Shown here: positions 25,452 through 33,305 of the stretch, piece by piece
Layout: each line of letters opens with the position of its first letter
How positions within the stretch are numbered: the stretch's first letter is position 1
Assembly (NCBI RefSeq): GCF_004114975.1
Contig: NZ_CP030051.1
Location: 5,518,001 to 5,582,000 of the forward strand
From: Bradyrhizobium guangdongense
Lineage (GTDB): Bacteria > Pseudomonadota > Alphaproteobacteria > Rhizobiales > Xanthobacteraceae
Direction of reading: 5' to 3'
Length of the DNA: 64,000 bases
Program-made: the position numbers and the translations under genes
The notes under the pieces: model-generated
Told to the model about the DNA's origin: nothing
Seen by the model: only the letters and a program-made list of their open reading frames with translations
Database searches by the model: none

Positions 25452-26441
25452 ATGAACGCGAGCCCTCTCATCGAGATCAAGGACCTGCGCATCCGCTTTC
25501 ACGGTGACGAGGGCCGCATCACCCACGCGGTCGACAGCGTAGATCTCAGCGTCGCCAACGGCGCCACACTCGGCCTCGTCGGCGAATCCGGCTGCGGCAA
25601 GAGCGTGACGTCGCTCGCGATCATGGGACTGCTGCCGAAACAGACGACCGACATATCAGGCGCGATCCGCTTCGACGGTTTCGACCTGCTAAAGACGACG
25701 GACGAGACCCTGCGGGACCTGCGCGGCAACCGGCTCGCGATGATTTTTCAGGAGCCGATGACTTCGCTCAACCCGAGCTTTACGATCGGCGACCAGATCA
25801 TCGAGACCATTTTGCGCCACCGTGGCGGCTCGCGGAGGTACGCGCGCGAGCGCGCAATTGAGCTGCTGCGCCGCGTCCACATCCCCTCGCCGGAACGGCG
25901 GATCGACGACTATCCGCACAAGCTGTCGGGCGGCATGCGCCAGCGCGTCATGATCGCGATAGCGCTCGCCTGCGATCCGCAGCTCCTGATCGCAGACGAG
26001 CCGACCACCGCGCTCGACGTCACCTTGCAGGCCCAGATCCTGGAGCTGATGCGCGAATTGAAAGCCGCGAGCGGCGCCGCCATCATCCTGATCACCCACG
26101 ATCTCGGCGTCGTCGCCGAGGTCTGCGACGAGGTCGCGGTGATGTATGCCGGAGAAATCGTCGAGCGCGCGCCGGTCGACGAACTGTTCTCCGCGCCACA
26201 GCATCCCTACACCGTCGGCCTGCTCGGCTCGATCCCGCGTCTCGACCATCGCGCCGAGCAGCTCGCGACCATCGAAGGAATGGTCCCGAACATGGCCCAG
26301 CCACCCGCGGGCTGCCGCTTCGCCGCGCGCTGCCCGTTCATGCTGGACGTCTGCACCAAGGCGCGGCCACCGCTGGTGGAGGTCAGCCCGGGACATGTCT
26401 CGCGCTGCGTCCGCGCGCCGCTCGAACTCCTGGTGTCGTGA
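25452..26441 (+). CDS. Peptide-type ABC transporter ATP-binding protein (DppD-like), system 2
   Basis: A 329-aa ATPase opening a second transporter set. Walker [23 protein letters not shown], signature [15 protein letters not shown], Walker [15 protein letters not shown], and [25 protein letters not shown]; the C-terminal [14 protein letters not shown] is the peptide-transporter extension. ATG at 25452 follows the DUF1028 stop; the longer open frame runs inside DUF1028. It is only moderately similar to the system 1 copy, so this is not a recent local duplication. Confidence 0.92.
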   Translation: MNASPLIEIKDLRIRFHGDEGRITHAVDSVDLSVANGATLGLVGESGCGKSVTSLAIMGLLPKQTTDISGAIRFDGFDLLKTTDETLRDLRGNRLAMIFQEPMTSLNPSFTIGDQIIETILRHRGGSRRYARERAIELLRRVHIPSPERRIDDYPHKLSGGMRQRVMIAIALACDPQLLIADEPTTALDVTLQAQILELMRELKAASGAAIILITHDLGVVAEVCDEVAVMYAGEIVERAPVDELFSAPQHPYTVGLLGSIPRLDHRAEQLATIEGMVPNMAQPPAGCRFAARCPFMLDVCTKARPPLVEVSPGHVSRCVRAPLELLVS

Positions 26442-27547
26442 TGGCGCTCCTCGAGGTCGAAGGCCTGGTCAAGCACTTCGTCGCCGAACGCTCGTTGTTT
26501 GGCCGGGCACGCTCACATGTCAAAGCCGTCGATGGCGTTTCTTTTTCGCTCGAGGCCGGCAAGACCCTTGCCTTGGTCGGCGAATCCGGCTGCGGCAAAT
26601 CGACCGTCAGCCGCCTGGTGCTGCGGCTGATCGAGCCCGATGCAGGCAGCGTGCGGTTTGGCGGCCGCGACCTGCTCTCGCTCGATGCCGACGCGCTCCG
26701 AAAATTCCGCCGCGAGGCGCAGATCATCTTTCAGGATCCTTACGCCTCGCTCAACCCGCGCATGACCGTCGGCCAGATCCTGACCGAGCCGCTGGCGCTG
26801 CACGATCTCGTCCCATCCGCACAACGGCGCGAGCGGGTCGCGGAACTGCTGCGGCTGGTCGGGCTGGAGCCGCGGCTGGCCCGGCGCTATCCGCACGAGT
26901 TCTCCGGCGGCCAGCGCCAACGCATCGCCATCGCCCGCGCGCTCGCGGTCGAGCCGAAGCTCATCATCTGCGACGAGCCGGTCTCGGCGCTCGACGTCTC
27001 GATCCGCTCCCAGATCCTCAACCTCCTGCGCGAGCTGCAGGACCGGCTTGGTCTCGCCTACATTTTCGTGTCGCACGACCTCGCGGTGGTCAAGCACATC
27101 GCGGACCGCGTCGCGGTCATGAATCTCGGCTGCATCGTCGAGGAAGCCGATGCGGACGAGTTGTTCGCCCGGCCCCGTCATCCCTATAGTCGCGCGTTGC
27201 TGTCCGCGATCCCCCTGCCGCAGCCTCACGCCAAGCGGGCGAAGGTCGTGCTGCAAGGCGAGATTCCGAGCGCGCTCAACCCGCCGGCCGGCTGTCGTTT
27301 CCATACCCGCTGCCCCTTCGTGATTGACCGCTGTCGCACCGAGCCGCCAGCGTTGGCGGCCGACGGAGCCGGGCACGCCACCGCTTGCCATCGTGTCAAT
27401 GAGCTCCCGCCGGCCGATACCATCCTGCCCGCAACCGGGGGATTCTCACCGGCATTGGCGAAATTAGTCGCGGCTTTCAGCCGAAAGACGGAAGGCGCGA
27501 GGCCCGTCGGGGTTGGTATACAGAGTGCAAGGCCTTCGCCGCCGTAG
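26441..27547 (+). CDS. Peptide-type ABC transporter ATP-binding protein (DppF-like), system 2
   Basis: A 368-aa ATPase with Walker [23 protein letters not shown], signature FSGGQRQRIAIARAL, Walker B IICDEPVSALDVS and VSHDLAVVKHI. The ATG at 26441 overlaps the previous stop (TGATG); a GTG three bases earlier is a less likely start. After the usual Cys-rich extension (CRFHTRCPFVIDRC) the C terminus carries about 50 additional low-complexity residues, longer than its system 1 counterpart. Confidence 0.92.
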   Translation: MALLEVEGLVKHFVAERSLFGRARSHVKAVDGVSFSLEAGKTLALVGESGCGKSTVSRLVLRLIEPDAGSVRFGGRDLLSLDADALRKFRREAQIIFQDPYASLNPRMTVGQILTEPLALHDLVPSAQRRERVAELLRLVGLEPRLARRYPHEFSGGQRQRIAIARALAVEPKLIICDEPVSALDVSIRSQILNLLRELQDRLGLAYIFVSHDLAVVKHIADRVAVMNLGCIVEEADADELFARPRHPYSRALLSAIPLPQPHAKRAKVVLQGEIPSALNPPAGCRFHTRCPFVIDRCRTEPPALAADGAGHATACHRVNELPPADTILPATGGFSPALAKLVAAFSRKTEGARPVGVGIQSARPSPP

Positions 27548-27569
27548 CCGAAGCAATGGGGATTGACCG

Positions 27570-29078
27570 ATGAAGATGTTTCGCCTGGCCGCAATGGCGG
27601 CTGCCTTCTTGCTATCGTTTAGCGCCGCCCAGGCCCAGACCACGCTCCGCATCGGCCTTGCCGAGGATCCTGACATCCTCGATCCCTCCATGGCGCGCAC
27701 CTATGTCGGCCGCATCGTGTTCGCAGCGTTCTGCGACAAGCTGTTCGACATCGACGAAAAGCTCAACATCGTGCCGCAGCTCGCGCTGTCGAGCGAGACG
27801 GTCGATGACGGCAAAGGCCTCGTCATCAAGCTGCGGCCGGGCGTGAAATTCCACGATGGCGAGCCGTTCGATGCGGAAGCCGCCAAATTCTCGCTGGAGC
27901 GCCACCTGACGTTCCCGGGCTCGTTCCGCAAGCCGGAGCTGGCTTCGGTCGACCACATCGATATCGTCGATCCCCTGACCATCAAGCTGGTGCTGAAGTC
28001 GCCGTTCTCGCCGCTGCTCGCCCAGCTCACCGACCGCGCCGGCATGATGATGTCGCCGAAAGCGGCCAAGGAAGCCGGTGACAAGTTCGGCCTGCACCCC
28101 GTCTGCGCCGGCCCCTACAAGTTCGTCGAGCGCGTGCAGCAGGACCGCATCGTGTTCGAAAAATTCGCGGACTATTGGAACAAGGACAACGTCTTCATCG
28201 ACAAGATCGTGTTCCAACCCATTGTCGATGCCACCGTGCGGCTGGCGAACCTGAAATCCGGCGGCCTCGACCTGATCGAGCGCGTGCTCGCGACGGATCT
28301 GAAGGAGGTGCGCGCGGATTCACGGCTGAAGGTCGCCACCGCCATCGAGCTCGGCTATCAAGGCATCACGCTCAATATCGGCAAGGACAAGGCCAAGGGG
28401 CCGCTCAGCCAATCCGCCAAGGTGCGGCAGGCGCTCGACCTTGCGATCGACCGTGAGGCGATCAACCAGGTCGTGTTCAACGGCGAGTTTCAGGTCGGCA
28501 ATCAATGGATCAATCCTGATCATCCCTACTACCAGAAATCCCTGCCCGTCCGCGCCCGCGACGTGGAAAAAGCCAAGGCGCTGCTGAAGGAAGCCGGCGT
28601 GAAGCCGCCGGTCAGCGTCGACTTTCTGGTGCCGAAAGGCGCGGAAAACGAAACACCGGCGCAGGTGATCCAGTCGATGGCCGCAGAAGCCGGCTTCGAC
28701 ATGAAGATCCGCCTCACCGAGTTTGCGACCGGGCTGAAGCAGGCCGAGGCAGGCGATTATCAGGCCTTCTGGCTCGCCTGGAGCGGCCGCATCGACCCCG
28801 ACGGCAACACCTTCGTCTTCCTGCACAGTGGTGCGCCTCAGAATTACGGCGACTGGACCAACGCCCAGGCTGACAAAGCACTGGAAGAGGCGCGGCTCGC
28901 GACCGATTTCGCCAAGCGCAAGGCGAGCTACGAAACGCTGGCGAAGCTGGTCCAGGATGAGGAGCCCATCCTTTATCTCTACCACCGGCGTATCATCATC
29001 GCCCATACGACGAAGCTGGAGGGCTACAAGCAGATGCCGGACGGACTCGTGCGCGTCGTCGGCCTCAAGCTGAAGTGA
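27570..29078 (+). CDS. Peptide-type ABC transporter substrate-binding protein (SBP family 5), system 2
   Basis: Periplasmic receptor, 502 aa, with signal peptide MKMFRLAAMAAAFLLSFSAAQAQ and the family 5 signature region VIKLRPGVKFHDGEPFDAEAAKFSLERHL; also CAGPYKFVERVQQDRIVFEKFADYW. It differs from the system 1 receptor in most positions, so the two systems probably take different ligands. The gene sits between its ATPases and its permeases, 22 bp after the ATPase stop, the reverse of the order in system 1. Confidence 0.9.
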   Translation: MKMFRLAAMAAAFLLSFSAAQAQTTLRIGLAEDPDILDPSMARTYVGRIVFAAFCDKLFDIDEKLNIVPQLALSSETVDDGKGLVIKLRPGVKFHDGEPFDAEAAKFSLERHLTFPGSFRKPELASVDHIDIVDPLTIKLVLKSPFSPLLAQLTDRAGMMMSPKAAKEAGDKFGLHPVCAGPYKFVERVQQDRIVFEKFADYWNKDNVFIDKIVFQPIVDATVRLANLKSGGLDLIERVLATDLKEVRADSRLKVATAIELGYQGITLNIGKDKAKGPLSQSAKVRQALDLAIDREAINQVVFNGEFQVGNQWINPDHPYYQKSLPVRARDVEKAKALLKEAGVKPPVSVDFLVPKGAENETPAQVIQSMAAEAGFDMKIRLTEFATGLKQAEAGDYQAFWLAWSGRIDPDGNTFVFLHSGAPQNYGDWTNAQADKALEEARLATDFAKRKASYETLAKLVQDEEPILYLYHRRIIIAHTTKLEGYKQMPDGLVRVVGLKLK

Positions 29079-29088
29079 CGCCGCGGGA

Positions 29089-30030
29089 ATGCTGAATTTC
29101 CTCGCCCGCCGTCTCGCGCAGATCGTGCCGACGCTGTTCTTCGTCTCGGTGCTGATCTTCTCGCTGCAGCAATTGCTGCCGGGCGATCCCGCGCTGGTGA
29201 TGGCCGGCGAGGAGCGCGATCCCGCCGTGATCGAGCAGATCCGGCACCAGTACCGGCTGGATCAGCCGGTGCCAGTGCAATACGCCTACTGGATCAAGGG
29301 CGTGCTATCGGGTGATTTCGGCGAGTCGCTGCGCAACAAGATGCCGGTGCGCGAGCTGATCGCGCAGAAGCTGCCGGTGACGCTGCAACTCGGTTCGATG
29401 GCCATCATCATCGCGTTCCTGATCGGCATTCCCGCCGGGATCGTCGCGGCCGTGAAGAAAGGAACGGCCTGGGACTACGGCGCCAATTTCTTCGCGCTGT
29501 GGGGCATCTCGACGCCGAATTTCTGGCTCGGCATCATGCTGATCTTCCTGTTCTCGATCGAGCTGGGCTGGCTGCCGGCCTCGGGCTATGTGCCGCTGAC
29601 CGAGGACTGGCGTGCGAGCCTTGCCGCCACCATCATGCCGGCCTTCGTGCTCGGCAACGCCATTGCGGCGGTCCTGATGCGCCATACCCGCAGCGCCATG
29701 CTCCAGGTGCTGGAAAGCGATTATGTGCGCACCGCGCGCGCGAAAGGCCTGTCCGAGCGGACGGTCATCCTCAAGCATGCCATGCGCAATGCGTTGACGC
29801 CGATCATCACACTCGGCGCGCTCGAGCTCGGCACGCTGCTGTCAGGCGCCGTGCTGACCGAGCAGATCTTCTCGATTCCCGGCTTCGGCAAGCTGATCGT
29901 GGACGCCGTATTCAATCGCGACTACGCCGTGGTGCAAGGCGTGGTGCTGGTGACCGCGACGATCTACATCACGCTCAATCTGGTTGCCGACGTCGCCTAC
30001 ATCCTCGTCAATCCAAGGCTGCGAGGCTAG
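29089..30030 (+). CDS. Peptide-type ABC transporter permease (DppB-like), system 2
   Basis: Inner-membrane permease of 313 aa: LNFLARRLAQIVPTLFFVSVLIFSLQQLLPGDP at the N terminus, FGESLRNKMPVRELI, STPNFWLGIMLIFLFSIELGWLPASGY, coupling loop LESDYVRTARAKGLSERTVILKHAMRNALTPI and FSIPGFGKLIVDAVFNRDYAVVQG near the end. All are classic DppB/GsiC features. It starts 10 bp after the receptor stop with a GCGGGA ribosome site. Confidence 0.93.
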   Translation: MLNFLARRLAQIVPTLFFVSVLIFSLQQLLPGDPALVMAGEERDPAVIEQIRHQYRLDQPVPVQYAYWIKGVLSGDFGESLRNKMPVRELIAQKLPVTLQLGSMAIIIAFLIGIPAGIVAAVKKGTAWDYGANFFALWGISTPNFWLGIMLIFLFSIELGWLPASGYVPLTEDWRASLAATIMPAFVLGNAIAAVLMRHTRSAMLQVLESDYVRTARAKGLSERTVILKHAMRNALTPIITLGALELGTLLSGAVLTEQIFSIPGFGKLIVDAVFNRDYAVVQGVVLVTATIYITLNLVADVAYILVNPRLRG

Positions 30031-30034
30031 TGTC

Positions 30035-30919
30035 ATGACTGATGCTGCCTTGTCTCGCCCGCATGTGCAAGCCGACGAGCTAGACAGCCCGGCACGCCGC
30101 GCGCGGCGGCGGCTGTTCAAACGCAAGGCAGCGGTGTTTGGGCTCGTCGTGCTCACGATGTTCATCACTGTTGCAGCCCTGGCGCCGCTCATCGTTCCCT
30201 ACGATCCCATCGCGACGAGCTGGAGCCTCGTGCGCAAGCCGCCCACGGCCGCGCACTGGTTCGGCACTGACGAGCTCGGCCGTGACGTTCTGAGCCGCAT
30301 CGTCTACGGCGCTCGGGCCTCGCTGCTGGCCGGCCTGATTTCGGTCGCGATCGCGCTCGGCATCGGCGTGCCACTCGGTCTGCTCGCCGGCTATCGCGGC
30401 GGCTTCGTCGATGCGCTGATCAGCCGGATCACCGATGCGATGCTGGCCTGCCCGTTCCTGATCCTGGCGATTGCACTGGCGGCGTTCCTCGGTCCGAGCC
30501 TCGGCAATGCCATGATCGCGATCGGCATCTCGGCAACGCCGGTCTTCATCCGCCTGACCCGCGGGCAGGTCTTGAGCGTCAAGGCCGAGGACTATGTCGA
30601 GGCGGCACGCGCGCTTGGCAATCCGCCATGGCGGATCGCCCTCTCGCACATCCTGCCGAACATCCTGCCGGCGCTGCTGGTCCAGGCGACCTTGTCGATC
30701 GCCGCGGCCATCATCGCAGAGGCTGCGCTCTCGTTCCTCGGCCTCGGACAACAGCCGCCGTCACCGTCCTGGGGCAGCATGCTCAATGCGGCGCAACGCT
30801 TCCTGACCCAGGCGCCCTGGATGGCGGTCTGGCCGGGGCTGGCCATCTTCCTCGTGGTGCTGTCGCTGAACCTGCTCGGCGATGGCCTGCGCGACGCGCT
30901 GGACCCGCGCCAGCGTTAG
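30035..30919 (+). CDS. Peptide-type ABC transporter permease (DppC-like), system 2
   Basis: Partner permease, 294 aa: membrane segment AVFGLVVLTMFITVAALAPLIVPYDP, then WFGTDELGRDVLSRIVYGARASLLAG, coupling loop AEDYVEAARALGNPPWRIALSHILPNI, ending LNLLGDGLRDALDPRQR. The start at 30035 lies 4 bp after the DppB stop. Last gene of the plus-strand island; its TAG overlaps the convergent unknown gene by 4 bp and there is no room for a separate terminator. Confidence 0.93.
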   Translation: MTDAALSRPHVQADELDSPARRARRRLFKRKAAVFGLVVLTMFITVAALAPLIVPYDPIATSWSLVRKPPTAAHWFGTDELGRDVLSRIVYGARASLLAGLISVAIALGIGVPLGLLAGYRGGFVDALISRITDAMLACPFLILAIALAAFLGPSLGNAMIAIGISATPVFIRLTRGQVLSVKAEDYVEAARALGNPPWRIALSHILPNILPALLVQATLSIAAAIIAEAALSFLGLGQQPPSPSWGSMLNAAQRFLTQAPWMAVWPGLAIFLVVLSLNLLGDGLRDALDPRQR

Positions 30920-31659
30920 ATGACCACCTCGCGCATCACGCGGCGGCAATCCATCTCGTATTCGAGGTCGACCACCGGCGGTCGCGCGAAGTGCCAGGTC
31001 AGACCGGAGCGCAATGCGCCGCGACAAACCAGTTCGTCGGCCAGAGTGTGGTGGAAATCGCGGATCGAATAGGCTTGCACGCCCGTGGTGTCCGTCCAGC
31101 CAAAGCCGAACGCCGCCATCCGGCCTTCCATCTGCGAGGTCGTGAACCGAACTTTCTCGCGAAGTCCGTCCGGACTGAGGTCGCGGTAGCGCACGGTACG
31201 CTCCACATAGCTCCCGCCGCCCTCCCGTGCTTCGGCGCCGCCGGCGATCACGAAGGTCGGAGTTTTCGCACGCGTCGGGCGGGTGAAGGAGAACGCATAA
31301 AACGACGGTTCCGACGGCGGATCGATCTCGGGGCAGACATTGCTTCGCGCCACCGGATTGGTGGTGCCGTCGAAGATGCCCCACTCCGACAACGTCTTCA
31401 CATAATGCAGATTGAAGGCACGAAAGCCTTCCTCAGTGAACGCCGCGGGCGAACGCAGCTCGCAGGCGCAGAAGGCCGTCAGCGGGCGCCCCGCCTCCTG
31501 GATGAACTTCGCTGCGAGCGCAAATCCCTCCGCGAGGGGCACGAGACGGTCGAACCGGACACGCTCGATCTCGTAATCATTGTCCGCGACCGCACCTGCC
31601 GAATATTGGAACACCGACGGAATGAAGCGATAGTTGCCGGCAGAAAATGCTTGCGTCAT
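30916..31659 (-). CDS. Unknown protein, weakly RidA/deaminase-like
   Basis: A 247-aa soluble protein I do not recognise securely. The stretch FALAAKFIQEAGRPLTAFCACELRSPAAFTEEGFRAFNLHYVKTLSEWG followed by NPVARSNVCPEIDPP recalls the order of elements in RidA/YjgF proteins (the PARS-like segment), and proteins of this kind have, as far as I remember, been linked to a 2-aminomuconate deaminase; both are low-confidence. The second half has RDFHHTLADELVCRGALRSG. No signal peptide. Strong Shine-Dalgarno AGGAGG lies in the 9-bp gap after the cyclase gene, so it is the last gene of the sensor operon. Confidence 0.6.
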   Translation of the reverse strand: MTQAFSAGNYRFIPSVFQYSAGAVADNDYEIERVRFDRLVPLAEGFALAAKFIQEAGRPLTAFCACELRSPAAFTEEGFRAFNLHYVKTLSEWGIFDGTTNPVARSNVCPEIDPPSEPSFYAFSFTRPTRAKTPTFVIAGGAEAREGGGSYVERTVRYRDLSPDGLREKVRFTTSQMEGRMAAFGFGWTDTTGVQAYSIRDFHHTLADELVCRGALRSGLTWHFARPPVVDLEYEMDCRRVMREVVI

Positions 31660-31668
31660 GGCGGCCTC

Positions 31669-32919
31669 CTATTCCAGTTGCATGCGGATGCCTTTGGCGC
31701 CGTTCAGCAGACGCTTCAGGTGGAAGCCGGCCAGGGGATCATCGGCATGCATGCCGACCAGCGCGGCAAAGGCGGGCATGGCGGCGGCATCGCCGGCCTC
31801 CATCTTGGCGAAGGCCTCGGAATAGAGCGCCGTTGCCGGTGCCTCGAATGTGGCCGGTGGCAGCGGCTCGAAAGCGCGCAAGGCTTCGCGGCGCCCGCGC
31901 AGCACCAATTCGCCGACGGGGCGTCCCTGAAAATTCTCAGCCCTCTCGGCGACGCTCGAGCTGACGCATATCCGTGTACCCAAGTGCTTGTTGGCGGCCT
32001 CCAGCCGTGCCGCGGTATTGATGGTGTCGCCGTAGGCAGTGTAGTCGAAGAAGCGGTTGCCGCCGAAATTGCCGACCAGCGCCGGTCCGGCGTGAATGCC
32101 TATCCTCGTGGCGCCGAAGTTCACGCCCCTCGCCTTCTGGCGTGCGCAAAACTCCTGCGCCCAGCGATCGAGGTCATGCGCGCAGGCGACCGCTCGCGTC
32201 GCATAGTCCGGCTGATCACCCGGTGCATTGAACAGCACCTGGATTGCATCACCGATGATCTTGGCGACTGTCCCCTCATGCGCGAACACCACTTCGGTCA
32301 TCCCGCCGACATATTCGTTGAGGAGCTCCCCGAGCGTCTCAGGCGCCGCGCTCTCGACCAGCGACGTGAAGCCGGTGATATCGGTGAAGATGGTCGCGAC
32401 ATCGCGCCACTGGACGGCGATCCCCTCGCCCTCTCCACCTGCCGCCAAACGCTTGGCGAGCTCGGGGGAGAAATGACGCGACAGCGCCGCATGCGCGCGC
32501 TCGGCTTCCATCTGGCGCCGCCGCACCTCGCGCAGCATCTCGATGTGGCGAACGGTCTTCTGGATCGTTGTTTCCAGGTCGAGGAAGTCGATCGGCTTAG
32601 TCAGGAAGTCGAATGCGCCGCGGTTCATGGCCGTGCGGATGTTGCTCATGTCGCCATAGGCAGAGACGATGATGGTCGACTTCTTGTCCTCGGCCTCCTG
32701 AAGCTTCGCGAGCAGTGAGAGCCCGTCCATGCGCGGCATGTTGATGTCCGAAACGACGAGGTCAACGAGCGGATTCTGTTCGATCGACTCCAGCGCCTCG
32801 ACGCCATCGCGCGCGAAAATGAAGTTGACTAGCCCATCGCGGATCTGCCTGCGGAATTTTTGCAGGATCAGAGCCTCCAGATCCGGTTCGTCGTCAACGA
32901 AGAGGATGGTCGGGATCAT
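31669..32919 (-). CDS. Response regulator with class III adenylate/guanylate cyclase output
   Basis: A 416-aa two-domain protein coupling phosphorelay to cyclic nucleotide synthesis. Receiver domain 1-125: acidic pair Asp9/Asp10, phosphoacceptor Asp58 in VVSDINMPRMDG, Lys108 in LTKPID. A helical linker leads to the cyclase domain (about 170-350): metal-binding Asp180 in IFTDITGFT and Asp224 in KIIGDAIQ, base-selecting Lys220, and the transition-state segment YGDTINTAARLEA with Asn and Arg. DYTAYGD suggests ATP as substrate. All catalytic residues appear present. Start overlaps the stop of the upstream receiver gene (ATGA). Confidence 0.9.
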   Translation of the reverse strand: MIPTILFVDDEPDLEALILQKFRRQIRDGLVNFIFARDGVEALESIEQNPLVDLVVSDINMPRMDGLSLLAKLQEAEDKKSTIIVSAYGDMSNIRTAMNRGAFDFLTKPIDFLDLETTIQKTVRHIEMLREVRRRQMEAERAHAALSRHFSPELAKRLAAGGEGEGIAVQWRDVATIFTDITGFTSLVESAAPETLGELLNEYVGGMTEVVFAHEGTVAKIIGDAIQVLFNAPGDQPDYATRAVACAHDLDRWAQEFCARQKARGVNFGATRIGIHAGPALVGNFGGNRFFDYTAYGDTINTAARLEAANKHLGTRICVSSSVAERAENFQGRPVGELVLRGRREALRAFEPLPPATFEAPATALYSEAFAKMEAGDAAAMPAFAALVGMHADDPLAGFHLKRLLNGAKGIRMQLE

Positions 32920-33305
32920 GCCGCCTGCTCGAGCCTCGTGTCGATCTCCTGGCGCAACTGCGCAAAATCGATCGGCTTGGTGAGGAGCCCTGTGGCGCCG
33001 CCTTCGATCGCCTTCCGGCGCGTCTCGACATCGCCATAGGCCGTGATCATGATGACCGGGACATGCGGATGGTCGGCGCGTACCTTGGGCAGCATGTCGA
33101 GCCCGCTCATGCCGGGCATGTTGATATCGGACAAGATCAGGATCAGCGAAGGATCCCGCACCTCGGCTGCGCGCTTGATCGCGTCGGGCGCCGAGAGCGC
33201 AAATTCCATATGGAAGCGGCCGGCGCGCAGATCGCGCCGGAACTGCTGGCGGAACAGCGCCTCGACATCGGGCTCGTCATCGACGACCAGGATGTAAACG
33301 TTCAA
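32916..33305 (-). CDS. Single-domain response regulator
   Basis: A 129-aa stand-alone receiver: Asp9/Asp10 in LVVDDEPDVE, phosphoacceptor Asp60 in ILSDINMPGMSG, conserved Thr/Ala in ITAYGD and Lys110 in LLTKPID. No output domain, so it probably acts as a phosphate shuttle or sink between the kinase and the receiver-cyclase. It resembles the receiver of the cyclase protein (VDDEPD, SDINMP, LTKPIDF), consistent with duplication. Overlaps both neighbours by 4 bp. Confidence 0.92.
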   Translation of the reverse strand: MNVYILVVDDEPDVEALFRQQFRRDLRAGRFHMEFALSAPDAIKRAAEVRDPSLILILSDINMPGMSGLDMLPKVRADHPHVPVIMITAYGDVETRRKAIEGGATGLLTKPIDFAQLRQEIDTRLEQAA

